Assembly: GCF_000331735.1 (NCBI RefSeq) | Contig: NC_020126.1 | Coordinates: 7,443,501-7,507,500, forward strand | Length of the DNA: 64,000 nucleotides | Source of the DNA: Myxococcus stipitatus DSM 14675 | Lineage (GTDB): Bacteria > Myxococcota > Myxococcia > Myxococcales > Myxococcaceae | Direction: 5' to 3' | Shown: piece by piece, positions 8,415 through 17,484 of the stretch | How positions within the stretch are numbered: the stretch's first letter is position 1 | How the letters are laid out: each line of letters opens with the position of its first letter | Program-made: the position numbers and the translations under genes | Notes under the pieces: model-generated | What the model was told of the DNA's origin: nothing | Seen by the model: the letters and a program-made list of their open reading frames with translations, nothing else | Databases searched by the model: none

Positions 8415-9302
8415 ATGGCGATTGTGCTCCAGCAACCAGTCTGGCCCCGGCCTTCCCTCTCGCGTCCCTTCGCGCGCACAATCCAGACGTCCGCCAACCC
8501 TCCCAAGGAGCACCCCATCCCCATCCTCGAGCGGTTCGAGCAGCTCGTGAGGCGTCGCACGGCCACCCAGGACCCCGCATGGTGCTACGAGCAGGGTGAG
8601 GGGTTCGTGCGTGCGCTGGGACCTTCACCGTCTCCGTTCGACAACTCGCTGTGCTGGGCACGCACGGACGAGGGGAACGCCGACGCGGTCATCCAGGCGC
8701 AAGTGGAGCACTTCCGCGCGCGGGGGCGTGCGTTCATGTGGAAGGTCTACACGCAGGATGAGCCCCATGACCTCGAGGCCCGGTTGCTCCGCGCGGGCTT
8801 CGAAGTGGAGTCCCGGGTGTCCTGGGCCGTGTTCGACACCGCGTGTCCGTTGCCACCGGCCTCGACTCGGCCGGGCGTGGAGCTGCGGCGCGTGGAGTCC
8901 GCCTCGGAGCTCCTGGCGGCCATGGAGGTCCAGGAGGTGGTCTGGAAGGAGGACTGCCAATGGCTGCTCCACTCCCTGACGGAGGAGCTGCGAAACCAGC
9001 CGGAGCTGCTGCGGGTCTTCGTCGGGTGGGCGGGCGCGAAGCCGGTGTGCTCGAGCTGGCTGCGCATCGAGGAAGGAACACCCTTCGCGAGCCTCTGGGG
9101 TGGCTCGGTCCACCCGGACTTTCGAGGCCAGGGCCTCTATCGCGCGATGGTGGCGGCGCGTGCCCAGGAGGCTCGCCAGCGCGGCATCACCTACCTCCAT
9201 GTCGAGGCAGGTGACATGAGCCGCCCCATCCTGGAGCACCTGGGCTTCCAGGTGCTCTCGCGCGTCGCCAAGTGCATCTATCGGCCGCCCGGCGTCAGGT
9301 GA
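8415..9302 (+). CDS. GNAT-family N-acetyltransferase
   Basis: An acetyltransferase that moves an acetyl group from acetyl-CoA to an amine. The C-terminal half carries motif A, VHPDFRGQGLYRAMVAARAQ, with the R/Q-x-x-G-x-G/A-type CoA pyrophosphate loop, followed by YLHVEAGDMSRPILEHLGF typical of the motif B region. The N-terminal half is a degenerate GNAT-like repeat. The start is uncertain: ATG 8415 and GTG 8394 are in frame, but the first 34 residues look non-coding. An AAGGAG at 8505-8510 sits 6 nt before an in-frame ATC at 8517, exactly where conserved sequence (PILERFEQLV) begins. Confidence 0.8.
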   Translation: MAIVLQQPVWPRPSLSRPFARTIQTSANPPKEHPIPILERFEQLVRRRTATQDPAWCYEQGEGFVRALGPSPSPFDNSLCWARTDEGNADAVIQAQVEHFRARGRAFMWKVYTQDEPHDLEARLLRAGFEVESRVSWAVFDTACPLPPASTRPGVELRRVESASELLAAMEVQEVVWKEDCQWLLHSLTEELRNQPELLRVFVGWAGAKPVCSSWLRIEEGTPFASLWGGSVHPDFRGQGLYRAMVAARAQEARQRGITYLHVEAGDMSRPILEHLGFQVLSRVAKCIYRPPGVR

Positions 9303-9311
9303 GGCGCGCGC

Positions 9312-9908
9312 TCACGGCGCGGGCTTGAAGGCCAGCACCTGCACCGTGGTGCTCGGCCCCAGGTGGAAGCGCCCCTCGGAGACCTCGCGGTCCACTTCCA
9401 CGCAGCGCTCGAGGCGCAGGCCCGCGAGCTCCTCCCGCAGGCCCTCCGGCGTCATCAGCAGCGACGCGTCCGACGGGCCGCCCTTCCCGGGTCGCCCGAG
9501 CTGGCGCGGCGTGTAGGCCTCGAGCACGAAGGCCCCACCCGGCCGCAGCGCCCTCACACACGCCGCATGGAGGCGCGCTCGGACCTCCGGCGGGACATGC
9601 GCCCAGATGGAGACGATGCCCGCCCAGCGCGCCTCTCCCAGGTCGTACGCCCCCAGGTCCGCCAGGACGGTGGTGAGCACGACGCCTCGCTCCGATGCGA
9701 GCTTCGCCGCGTTGGCGAGCCCGACTTCCGACAGGTCCACGGCCGTGACGGCATGGCCTCGCCGCGCCACGAAGACCGCGTTCCTGCCCTCCCCTTCCGC
9801 CAGGCAGAGCACCGGGCCCTCCGGAATCCGCGCGGCGACCTCGCGCAGGAAGTCGTTCGGCTCCGTGCCGTACGAGGCGAAAGCGTCCGAGTAGCGTTCA
9901 TTCCACAT
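9312..9908 (-). CDS. SAM-dependent methyltransferase (TehB-like)
   Basis: A 198-residue class I methyltransferase. Motif I reads VLCLAEGEGRNAVFVARRGH, followed by AVTAVDLSEVG (acidic AdoMet-ribose ligand) and IVSIWAHVPPEVRARLH. The order and the YTPRQL block resemble TehB/thiopurine-type small methyltransferases, which modify small molecules or detoxify oxyanions. ATG 9908 follows GGAGGAACACC, a strong ribosome-binding site. It lies 24 bp after the stop of the next methyltransferase gene, so the two are probably co-transcribed. Confidence 0.85.
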   Translation of the reverse strand: MWNERYSDAFASYGTEPNDFLREVAARIPEGPVLCLAEGEGRNAVFVARRGHAVTAVDLSEVGLANAAKLASERGVVLTTVLADLGAYDLGEARWAGIVSIWAHVPPEVRARLHAACVRALRPGGAFVLEAYTPRQLGRPGKGGPSDASLLMTPEGLREELAGLRLERCVEVDREVSEGRFHLGPSTTVQVLAFKPAP

Positions 9909-9932
9909 GGTGTTCCTCCCAACCCAATCCCA

Positions 9933-10667
9933 TCAGACAGCGGCCCCGGGCTCGAAGCGCGCGAGGAAGACCTTGAACTGGAGCGACACGAAGAGCGTGC
10001 GCGGCGACACCAGCCCGCTCTGCGCGAGCAGGGAGAACAGCGCGGCATCCGACTCGATGGGGCGCATCGTCGCCAGGTGGTGGCGCTTGCGCTCCAGGTC
10101 CTCCAGCGGAATGCCGTGGGCCCGCCACCGACGCAGCTCGATGTTCGACAGCTCCGGGTCCTTTCCGATGCGACACCCGAGGACCAGCGGCGCGCCGGGC
10201 TTGAGCCGCCGGGTCACCTCGCGCAGCAGCGCGAGCCTCGCCGCGTCGCCATCCACGTGATGCAGCACCCCCATCATCTGCGCCCCGTCGAACGGCGGCC
10301 CGGGAGGCAGGGTGTGCAGCTCCCCGAGATGCAGCCGCGTCCGCGAGAGGATTCCCTCCGAGGCCAGGCGCTTGCGAGCCACGTCGAGCATGGGCTCGGA
10401 AGGCTCCACGCCCGTGAAGCACCAGCCCGGGACATCGAAGCGGGTGTAGGGCAGCAGCTCCGCGCCCGTGCCCAGCCCCACGAAGAGCAGCGAGGCCGAG
10501 TCCTGGCCGTCGAGCTGCGCGGTCAGCGCGCTCACGCCCAGCTCATACACGGCCTGGAAGCCCGCGAGGCTGATGGCGGCCTGGGCGTCGTAGTGGGCCG
10601 CGCGATCGGCACCGAAGCCCGTGACGGGGGGGTGGTGGTGCGCGGGGATGGGATGTTCGTGGGCCAC
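9933..10667 (-). CDS. SAM-dependent methyltransferase
   Basis: A 244-residue class I methyltransferase. The AdoMet core has LLFVGLGTGAELLPY (motif I), FTGVEPSEPMLDVARKRL (acidic ribose ligand), FDGAQMMGVLHHVDG and REVTRRLKPGAPLVLGC. The His-rich N-terminus (AHEHPIPAHHHPP) precedes a DRAAHYDAQA helix. GTG 10667 is chosen because GGAGG lies 7 nt upstream; longer in-frame extensions are low in protein character. It is the first gene of a two-methyltransferase operon with the gene starting at 9908. Substrate unknown. Confidence 0.8.
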   Translation of the reverse strand: MAHEHPIPAHHHPPVTGFGADRAAHYDAQAAISLAGFQAVYELGVSALTAQLDGQDSASLLFVGLGTGAELLPYTRFDVPGWCFTGVEPSEPMLDVARKRLASEGILSRTRLHLGELHTLPPGPPFDGAQMMGVLHHVDGDAARLALLREVTRRLKPGAPLVLGCRIGKDPELSNIELRRWRAHGIPLEDLERKRHHLATMRPIESDAALFSLLAQSGLVSPRTLFVSLQFKVFLARFEPGAAV

Positions 10668-10825
10668 GAGGTGTCCTCCAGCGGCTCGCCCGACGTGGGC
10701 GACCCGAGAGGAAGATAAAAAGCGGCCCCCGGCCAGGGGAGAGCGGGGATTCATGTCGAATCGGCGGAACGGAGGGTTCCCCTCGATGCGACCGGGCCCC
10801 GCGGGCCCCCTGCTCGGGAGGGTGG

Positions 10826-11893
10826 TTACTCGAAGAGGGACAGCTGTCCCAGCGAGCGCAGCTCTCCCGTCGTGTCCCGCGCCACGGCGCGAATGCGGAC
10901 GTGCGACACGGCTGTCGTGCCCGTGAGGTCCACCTCCACGAAGGGCTGCACACCCGCGCCGGCCAGCAGGTTGGCCATGGACGACCACTGGGCGCCGTCC
11001 GCGCTGCCTTCCAGCACCAGCTCGCTCAGGGCGCCGGACACCGCGAAGTTGCGCAGCACGGCCTTGCGGAGCACGCCGGCTCGAGGGAGCTGCAGGGCAA
11101 CCTCTCGAACCCCCGACTGGAAGAGCACGATGTCGCCGAGGCTGCCCTGGGTGAGCGGGCACGGCGTCGCCGCATTCGTGTAGGTGCACGTCGCGCCGCG
11201 GCTCATCGGGACGAGGGCCCTGCGGGGCAGCGCGACTTCGTCACTGGTGTAGGTGATGTCGACCGTCTCATCGCCCACCTTCGCGTCGCGCTCGGCGGTG
11301 AGGAAGGCCTTGAGCCCCGCCATGTCCTCGAGGGCGTAGTCACTCAGCGCGGCGGGCGCGGTGGCCTTGGTCACGACCCAGACGGGCCTGAGGCTCGCGC
11401 CACGAACCGTCAGGGTGTGCTCGTCGGGCCCCGCACCGTGACTGCCGGACAGGGACTTGAAGCCCACGCTCACCCCTTGGGCCGCCGCCGCGGCCGTCGT
11501 CGAGCCCGTCCACTCCTGGAGGGTGGGCAGCGTCACATCCCCGGACTGGATGAGGAAGGCGGCGGAGACACCACGCCCCTGCGTTCGCGCGGGCGAGTGG
11601 GCCACGAAGCACCGCGCGATGCTCCCGTTGCGCGTGTCCGCCCCCAGCAGGTCGAGCTTGAAGGTGCCATCGGTGTTGGTCTTCACCGACTTCCAGCTCG
11701 ACGAGAAGCTCGCGAGCGCGCAGGCCGAGTTCTCGCTTCGGTAGAACTTCAAGAGCTCGCCGGACAGGGCCGCTCCGGCCTCATCCACCACCTTCCCCTT
11801 CAGGACGATGTCCTGCCCCTCCTCCACCTGGCTCGCGGTACAGCCCCCACACACCACCAGCCCCCCCAGCGTCAACGTGCGCATCCATCGCAT
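10826..11893 (-). CDS. Hypothetical lipoprotein with F5/8-like C-terminus
   Basis: A 355-residue exported lipoprotein with signal MRWMRTLTLGGLVVCGGC (lipobox CGGC). The N-terminal part (DIVLKGKVVDEAGAALSG then TDGTFKLDLLG) resembles a carboxypeptidase-regulatory/transthyretin-like beta-sandwich. The C-terminal 120 residues (ELVLEGSADGAQWSSM, VSHVRIRAVARDT) resemble a discoidin/F5-8 type C beta-sandwich. ATG 11893 is preceded by AAGGAGGTGTCC, which fixes the start. It is probably surface-exposed; function unknown. Confidence 0.75.
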   Translation of the reverse strand: MRWMRTLTLGGLVVCGGCTASQVEEGQDIVLKGKVVDEAGAALSGELLKFYRSENSACALASFSSSWKSVKTNTDGTFKLDLLGADTRNGSIARCFVAHSPARTQGRGVSAAFLIQSGDVTLPTLQEWTGSTTAAAAAQGVSVGFKSLSGSHGAGPDEHTLTVRGASLRPVWVVTKATAPAALSDYALEDMAGLKAFLTAERDAKVGDETVDITYTSDEVALPRRALVPMSRGATCTYTNAATPCPLTQGSLGDIVLFQSGVREVALQLPRAGVLRKAVLRNFAVSGALSELVLEGSADGAQWSSMANLLAGAGVQPFVEVDLTGTTAVSHVRIRAVARDTTGELRSLGQLSLFE

Positions 11894-12069
11894 GGACACC
11901 TCCTTCATCGGTGAGGGCCGCCGACAGTGCAAAACCGGTGCATACCTCCTCTCCCTCGACAGGCCCGGATTCAGGCCCGGACATTCACGGCAGCGACGTC
12001 ATGGCGCACGCACTACGCAGGTGCCACCGCCGCTTCGCAGTCCCAGACATGGGTGTCGTGAGACATCCT

Positions 12070-13722
12070 CTAGCGACGGGTGAATACACCCAGCTTGTCT
12101 CGATTCCAGGCGTTGATGGTCACCGAGGTGACGCGGCTCCGAGGCGCCGCGAACAACGCCCCCGAGAACCCGGTCGCGTTCTCTCCCGTGGTCTGGAAGT
12201 AGAAGTCGTCACCGCTGTAGTGCCTGAGCGGGAAGCGCTCCGCCTTGGGCCCGACGGTGAATGACAGCGCGCCATCGCGCTGCGACACGGTGAGGTCGCC
12301 GTAGAGGCGGTTCGGGTACGTGCCGACGTAGGCGTTCAGGTTGCGCGGAGGCGTCGGGTTCACCGGGGGCTTGGAGTACTTCGTCTGGTCTTCCGTCACC
12401 GGCTCGGTCACGAAGGGCGCGATGTAGGCCAGCCAGTCGCGCGTCGATGCGCCATAGCGCACGATGTCGACGAACTCGGCGGCGATGGCCTCGGGGACAC
12501 CGCGAGGATTCGAGTTCGTGAGCACCGCGATGCCCAGCTTCTTCGAGGGGAACACGGTGATGGCCGTCGAGGCGCCGCGCTCGAAGGCCCCCGAGTGGCT
12601 CAGCCGCAGCTCCCCCGTGTTCTCGTAGTCCACGTTCCAGCCCAGGCCGTAGAAACCGCTCCGGCCTCCGAGCTCCGTGGGCCCATGGATGACGCTGCTG
12701 GGCTTCCAGATGGTTTGGAGCTCGCCGGCGGCAATCAGCGGGGTGGGCAGGCCCGGGAAGGTGCCTCCGGCGAGCACCATCGTCAGCCACCGGGACAGGT
12801 CTCGCACGGAGGCGTTGCCGCCCCCCGCGGGGGCCTGCCCATCGTTGTTCGCGCCCAGGTCCGGCGTCCATTGGCCATTCACCAGGGTGTGCAGCGCCGC
12901 GCGGTTCTTGCTCGCCTGGAGCTCCGCGAAGGAGAAGCTGGAGGAGGTCATCCCCAGCGGCGTGAAGAGCGCCTCACGCGCCAGGTCCTGCCACGAGCGC
13001 CCCGTCGCCGCGGCCATCGCCAGGGCTCCGGCGGTGAGGCCGTAGTTGGTATAGGCATACGAGTCGCGGAACCGCGCCAGGGGATACAGCGACAGCTTCG
13101 AGATGATCTGCTCCCCGCTGTAGCCCAGGTCCTCGAGCAGGTCCCCCACATGGTCGGGCAGGCCACTGCGATGGGAGAACAGGTCCGCGGCCGTGACGTG
13201 CTGACTCACCCAGGGGTCGGCCAGGGCGAAGCTCGGGCGGACCATCTGGACGGCATCGTTCCAGCCCACCTTGGCCCACTGTCGTGTCAGCGCGGCGGCG
13301 ATGACCGTGGAGCTCAAGGGCTTGGAGACGGAGGCGAGCTGGAACACGGTGTCGGGGTCCACATCTCCCGAGACCCCCGCCTGCCGGTCTCCGAACCCTT
13401 TGAGGTAGCGGACCACGCCGTCGTAGACCACGGCGACCGCGATTCCGGGCACGGTGGTGGCGGCCTTGTCCTTCTTGACGATGTCGTCGAGGACCGCCAG
13501 CGCCCGCGTCACACCGTCCGCGGTGATTTCGCCGCAGGCAGTGGGCGCCTGGGGTGTCGCGGTGGCGCGGGGACGGGGCGGCTGCGGGGCGGCCTCCGCG
13601 CTCGGACGGTTCCCCGTGATGGCGACTCCGACGCCGGCGGCCCCCAGGCCTCGCAGCAGCGTCCTGCGCGCCAGGCGGGGTGGGGCCTTGGGTGTTGAGC
13701 CATTCACATCGTCGTTCGCCAT
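12070..13722 (-). CDS. Tat-exported serine beta-lactamase-fold hydrolase
   Basis: A 550-residue serine hydrolase of the class C beta-lactamase/DD-peptidase family. It has a twin-arginine-type leader (LARRTLLRGLGAAGVG, Arg19-Arg20) followed by a Pro/Ala linker. Active-site motifs are SVSK (131-134), YTN (224-226) and HSG (376-378). The last 100 residues (LNAYVGTYPNRLYGDLTV) resemble the lipocalin-like DUF3471 domain often attached to these enzymes. The Tat leader suggests folding before export. ATG 13722 is used because the upstream extension is Arg-rich. Antibiotic hydrolysis cannot be assumed. Confidence 0.85.
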   Translation of the reverse strand: MANDDVNGSTPKAPPRLARRTLLRGLGAAGVGVAITGNRPSAEAAPQPPRPRATATPQAPTACGEITADGVTRALAVLDDIVKKDKAATTVPGIAVAVVYDGVVRYLKGFGDRQAGVSGDVDPDTVFQLASVSKPLSSTVIAAALTRQWAKVGWNDAVQMVRPSFALADPWVSQHVTAADLFSHRSGLPDHVGDLLEDLGYSGEQIISKLSLYPLARFRDSYAYTNYGLTAGALAMAAATGRSWQDLAREALFTPLGMTSSSFSFAELQASKNRAALHTLVNGQWTPDLGANNDGQAPAGGGNASVRDLSRWLTMVLAGGTFPGLPTPLIAAGELQTIWKPSSVIHGPTELGGRSGFYGLGWNVDYENTGELRLSHSGAFERGASTAITVFPSKKLGIAVLTNSNPRGVPEAIAAEFVDIVRYGASTRDWLAYIAPFVTEPVTEDQTKYSKPPVNPTPPRNLNAYVGTYPNRLYGDLTVSQRDGALSFTVGPKAERFPLRHYSGDDFYFQTTGENATGFSGALFAAPRSRVTSVTINAWNRDKLGVFTRR

Positions 13723-13872
13723 GACGCCCCCGGGGTGGCGCGCGCCGAAGAGGTTCCGACGACGACGCCGCGCGGAGGATGGGGTCCACGCAGCGGGCAC
13801 GCAATGGACCCGGGTCCTACCGCCCATTCACTGGAGCACCCTCCGTGCGAAACAGGCGAAGACGCGCGCGAG

Positions 13873-14227
13873 CTAGAGCTTGCGCTCGGTGAAGCCCTGC
13901 TTGCCCAGCTTCGCGATGAGCGTGCTCGCCGCGGAGCGGGCCTGCTTCTCGTCCTTGAAGGCCGTGCGCTTCGTGCGGCCCTTGTCGCCCAGGGAGCCCT
14001 CGCGCACTCGCAGCTCGTTCCCCGCGAGCGTCACTCCGCCAAAGGCCGTCTCCGCGTCCACGAAGAGGCGCTCCCTGTTCGAGCGCTCGCCCCCCCTTCG
14101 CGCGATTCACCGACAGGAGGAGGGCCGCCAGCGTCCGCAGGAACACCAGATAGTCCTTCTCCTGCCGCCCATAGCCAATCCTGTCCCGACAGCCCTCCGA
14201 GGTCTCAGGAGACCCTCCTCTGTCCAA
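13873..14227 (-). pseudogene. Broken WGR-like gene remnant
   Basis: The last 60 codons read as one frame (GNELRVREGSLGDKGRTKRT, then a helix KQARSAASTLIAKLGKQGF) and resemble the end of a WGR domain. Upstream, that frame hits a stop at 14107-14109, but the coding-like sequence DYLVFLRTLAALLLSVNRAK continues in another frame. The frames meet at a run of seven G on the minus strand (14090-14096); removing one G joins them. Start, full length and family are uncertain. It may instead be a short real gene from GTG 14061. Confidence 0.4.
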
Positions 14228-14497
14228 GAACGAGTCAGGTGAGGGAAGCGTCCCCCGTGGCGGAGAAACCTCTCAAGCCATTGAATTCACATCTGTTTCA
14301 GCGCCCCATGTCAAACCTCCTGACAGGCTGACTTCGTCCCCCTGCGCGAGGCGACTCCATGGAAATGAGAAGAAACCTCGCAACCCCTGAGAATTCCTGA
14401 AGCACAGGAACTGGTCCCTGGTTTGCTCTGTGAGACGTCACGCCGGAGGGGCAAGCCGCTCCGCCTCCCGGTGCCACCCTCGTCGTCCCCTGGATGA

Positions 14498-15316
14498 ATG
14501 ATGCTCGATTTGCGTTCCATGGCCGTGCTGGCGGGTGTCTCCTTGCTTGGCTCCGCATGTGGAGGCTCCGAGGCTTCCGCGCCCGACAAGGACGTCACCG
14601 GAATGACCTATGAGGAGTTCCGGAAGGTCACCTTCCAGGAGCCAGAGTCGGGCGTCTTCATCGCCTTTGGTGACCAGGCCTATGAAAGCGAGGAATTGCT
14701 GCGCGAGGCTTTCGAGCAGGCGAACTCCGGACTGGGTACCCAGCGCGGCGCGCTGGCTGTCTATTACTCCGGTGGCCAGGACGTGAAGTGGAGCGCGAGC
14801 GCGGCGCTCAACATCACCTACTGCGTGAGCAGCAAGTTCGGAAACAACTACAGCAAGGTCGTCAGCGCGATGAACACCGCGACGGGCGCGTGGGAGGGCG
14901 CCGGCCGCATCAACTTCATCCACGTGTCCGCGCAAGACTCGAACTGCACGGCGCGCAACAACAACGTCGTGTTCGACGTGAGCCCGGTGAACGTGAACGG
15001 CCAGTACCTGGCACGCGCCTTCTTCCCCAACTCCAGCCGCCGCAGCCGCAACGTCCTCATCGACAACTCGTCCTTCTCCTCGGGCGCTCCGGGCCTGGAC
15101 GGAATCCTGCGCCATGAGCTGGGCCACACGCTCGGCTTCCGCCACGAGCACACCCGCCCCGAGGCGGGCGTCTGCTTCGAGGACAATCAGTGGCGGGGGC
15201 TGACGCCGTATGACTCCGGCTCCGTCATGCACTATCCGCAGTGCAATGGCACGAACACCTGGAACCTCACGCTGACCAACCTGGACAAGCAGGGCGCGGG
15301 CATCCTCTACCCGTAG
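14498..15316 (+). CDS. M57-family zinc metalloprotease lipoprotein
   Basis: A 272-residue secreted metzincin-like protease of the Peptidase_M57 type common in myxobacteria. The zinc site is HELGHTLGFRHEH (His206, Glu207, His210, His216) with a Met-turn SVMHYP (Met244). Lipobox GSAC puts Cys21 as the lipid anchor. Two cysteines (109, 150) flank the catalytic half. ATG 14498 is followed at once by ATG 14501, so the exact start is ambiguous by one codon. A role in extracellular protein digestion fits a predatory bacterium. The gene ends at a strong hairpin. Confidence 0.9.
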   Translation: MMLDLRSMAVLAGVSLLGSACGGSEASAPDKDVTGMTYEEFRKVTFQEPESGVFIAFGDQAYESEELLREAFEQANSGLGTQRGALAVYYSGGQDVKWSASAALNITYCVSSKFGNNYSKVVSAMNTATGAWEGAGRINFIHVSAQDSNCTARNNNVVFDVSPVNVNGQYLARAFFPNSSRRSRNVLIDNSSFSSGAPGLDGILRHELGHTLGFRHEHTRPEAGVCFEDNQWRGLTPYDSGSVMHYPQCNGTNTWNLTLTNLDKQGAGILYP

Positions 15317-15355
15317 CCAGGAAGGCCGGTTCTCGAATCGGCCATCAACAACAGC

Positions 15356-15393
15356 CGTCGGGCGGCCCGCTTCCATGCCGGGGCCGCCCGACG
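15356..15393. terminator. Strong hairpin between convergent genes
   Basis: A perfect 13-bp inverted repeat, CGTCGGGCGGCCC and its complement, with a 12-nt loop lies between the protease stop (15316, +) and the RidA stop (15410, -). Confidence 0.75.
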
Positions 15394-15409
15394 CTTCGCG
15401 AGAGCCTGC

Positions 15410-15844
15410 TCAGGCACGCACGACGGCGACCGCTTCGACTTCGAACAGCATCCCGTCCAGTGCCAGCCGAGGCACGGGGATGAGCGTACACGTCGGCTTC
15501 AGGCCTTCAGTCCACACCCGGTCGAGCTCGGTGCCGATGACACGGAGCTTGTCCTGCGTGTGGTCCACCACGAGCAAGGTGAGCTTGGCGACGTCGCCCA
15601 CGCCCGCCCCCGTGGACTCCAGGGCCGTGCGGACATTCTGGAACGCCTGCCGCACCTGGAGACCGAAGTCGGGCTGGAGCGCCCCCGTCTCCGTCTCTCC
15701 ACCCTGCCCCGCGAGGAAGATGAGCCGCGTGTCCGAGGCCACCTGGGCCACGTGCGAGAAGCCATAGGGCGCCGGGTCGAACAGCCCCTTCGGGTTCGTC
15801 AGGAGGAATGCGGGCTTCTTCGATGTGTCCGTGTTCTGTCCCAT
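15410..15844 (-). CDS. RidA/YjgF family protein
   Basis: A 144-residue Rid-family protein. Canonical members are trimeric imine/enamine deaminases that clear reactive 2-aminoacrylate. Visible family features are the strand LIFLAGQGGETETG, the helix DFGLQVRQAFQNVRTALE, DVAKLTLLVVD and the C-terminal active-site strand IPVPRLALDGMLFEVEAVAV with the conserved Arg and Glu. AGGTGAACC precedes ATG 15844. It is divergent from the alpha/beta hydrolase at 15970. Which Rid subgroup it belongs to is not certain. Confidence 0.9.
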   Translation of the reverse strand: MGQNTDTSKKPAFLLTNPKGLFDPAPYGFSHVAQVASDTRLIFLAGQGGETETGALQPDFGLQVRQAFQNVRTALESTGAGVGDVAKLTLLVVDHTQDKLRVIGTELDRVWTEGLKPTCTLIPVPRLALDGMLFEVEAVAVVRA

Positions 15845-15969
15845 GGTTCACCTGTGTTGCCCGGGGCTTCGCGACCCCAGGCGGCCTCATCGATATGCAA
15901 AGGGCCGCGTGCGTCTTCAACCGAACCTGAAATGAAAAGAACCGCGTCCGGATCAGCGATGATGGAAGC

Positions 15970-16839
15970 ATGGAACACATCGTCGAGGTCGCTGAGGGAG
16001 TCTCTCTCTGGGTCGAAGCTCGCGGCCCGGAACATGCCCCCGCTGTCCTGCTCATCATGGGCTCCACGGCCTCGGGGCTGTTCTGGCCCGATGCGCTCGT
16101 GGAGTCCCTCTCCCAGCACTACCGGGTCATCCGCTATGACCACCGGGACACGGGAGCCTCCACCTGGGCCTTCGACCGGGTCCCCTACTCCGCGCCGAGG
16201 ATGGCCGAGGACGCCCTGGCCATCCTCGATGCGCTTGGCATCGCGGCCGCGCACGTCGTGGGGTTGTCGCTGGGCGGGCTCCTGGCGCAGTGGCTCATGG
16301 TCGAGCATCCCGCGAGGCTGCTGAGCGCCACCGTCATCGGGGCTCCCGCGCTCGACGGAGCCCCCGAGCGCGCGGACCTGGCCTCGCGAGCGTCCATCGA
16401 CCCGGGTCTCCTCGAGTTCTGGAGCCACATGTTCGACCCGCGCGACCTCGACGCGCAGGTGGAGTGGCGGGTCGAGAACTGGCGCAGACTCAACGGCCAG
16501 GTGCTGGCCTTCGACGCCGAGGAGTTCCGAGTGCTCGAGCGGCGCGTCATCGCGCACGCCGGACGTCACGACACCTCGACGGCCCACGCCCGGGTCGACC
16601 CTTCCGGGCTGAGGCGAGGAGCGGAGCTCACACAGGTCTCCGTTCCCACGCTCGTCATCGCCGCCCCGGAGGACCCCACCCATTCGGTGTCCAATGCGCG
16701 CTTCCTGGCGGAGACCCTGCCGCGCTCGACGCTGGTGACCCTCGACGGGATGGGACACGCGATTCCCCGCGCCATCGTCCCGGGACTCGCGGCGGCGCTC
16801 CTGCGACACTTCGAGTCGACGACGAGCCAGGCGCGCTGA
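15970..16839 (+). CDS. Alpha/beta hydrolase
   Basis: A 289-residue cytoplasmic alpha/beta hydrolase. The nucleophile elbow is VVGLSLGGLLAQ (G-L-S-L-G), the acid lies in VIAAPEDPTHS and the catalytic His in LDGMGHAIP. The oxyanion region is LLIMGSTASG rather than HGxxxS. It resembles esterases and peroxidase-like hydrolases of the AB_hydrolase_1 group. No signal peptide. It is followed by a hairpin at 16860-16893 and then by the left repeat of the island, so it is the left chromosomal neighbour of that island. Confidence 0.85.
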   Translation: MEHIVEVAEGVSLWVEARGPEHAPAVLLIMGSTASGLFWPDALVESLSQHYRVIRYDHRDTGASTWAFDRVPYSAPRMAEDALAILDALGIAAAHVVGLSLGGLLAQWLMVEHPARLLSATVIGAPALDGAPERADLASRASIDPGLLEFWSHMFDPRDLDAQVEWRVENWRRLNGQVLAFDAEEFRVLERRVIAHAGRHDTSTAHARVDPSGLRRGAELTQVSVPTLVIAAPEDPTHSVSNARFLAETLPRSTLVTLDGMGHAIPRAIVPGLAAALLRHFESTTSQAR

Positions 16840-16859
16840 ACGCGCTGGAGGGTGAAACC

Positions 16860-16893
16860 GGGCGGGAGCGCCCTCGAATCGGACGCTCCGCCC
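16860..16893 (+). terminator. Hairpin after alpha/beta hydrolase gene
   Basis: GGGCGGGAGCG pairs with CGCTCCGCCC (one bulged G) around a 13-nt loop, 21 bp after the stop at 16839. Confidence 0.6.
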
Positions 16894-16922
16894 TGCCCTC
16901 GCGCGCGAAGCCATGCCGCGCG

Positions 16923-16964
16923 GGGACGTCAGTCCCGTGGACTCACCGGGGCATCACGGTCCAT
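16923..16964. repeat. Left 42-bp direct repeat of the effector island
   Basis: The 42 bases from GGGACGTCAGTCCC to GGTCCAT are identical and in the same orientation at 21736-21777. The repeat begins with a small palindrome (GGGAC-GTCA-GTCCC). Sequence on either side of the two copies does not match. This copy lies just beyond the alpha/beta hydrolase terminator; the other overlaps the 3' end of the gene ending at 21767. The pair looks like attL/attR of an integrated element. Confidence 0.85.
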
Positions 16965-17484
16965 GTGAGTTGAGGCCAGCGGATTCCTCACGGCGCGCAG
17001 CGTGGCGTTCTCCCCCTTTTCGCCCGACGAATCATGCCTCGCCCACTCCGCCAAATGTGCGGGCACGAAGCCTTCTCCTCGGGCCTCAATGCGGCCAGGG
17101 AAAGAAGACTTTCCGGATCGAGGTTCACCACATCCCATGGACGATTCCGCTCATCCCTCATGGGAGAGCCATCCGGACTGCCTCGGAGCAGGCGCCCATG
17201 ACCCAGGGCACATTATCCGACACACTCCATCCTGCCCCAGAGCGGGCAGCAATCCCATCACACTGAAGGACTCGACTGTTGAGTCTCTCCAATCTGTGAA
17301 CACTGGTGCCAGCATTCTCCTCTCATGGTATGGACCACGCCTCGGCCGAACGAGGATGCTGTAGCCATGACAAGGAGGGCGCCGGGCCACGACTCGGTCT
17401 GCTGTCTTGCAAAGAATGGGGGCCAGAAGAACGGCCCAGTGATGGGCTCTACTTCAGCTTCACAGCCAGACTGGTATTGATGGA
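16965..17484. other. Non-coding leader of the effector island
   Basis: About 520 bp without a convincing gene. Base composition is visibly less GC-rich than the left flank. It must contain the promoter of the DUF2169 operon but I cannot place it. Short open frames here (for example one with KTFRIEVHHIPW near 17110) may be remnants and are not supported as genes. Confidence 0.4.

Noticed and set aside
16929..17266. Short frames with an HH-IPW motif that could be a nuclease-toxin fragment
   Set aside because: Too short, no conserved flanking residues, and the frame crosses the left repeat; unsupported.
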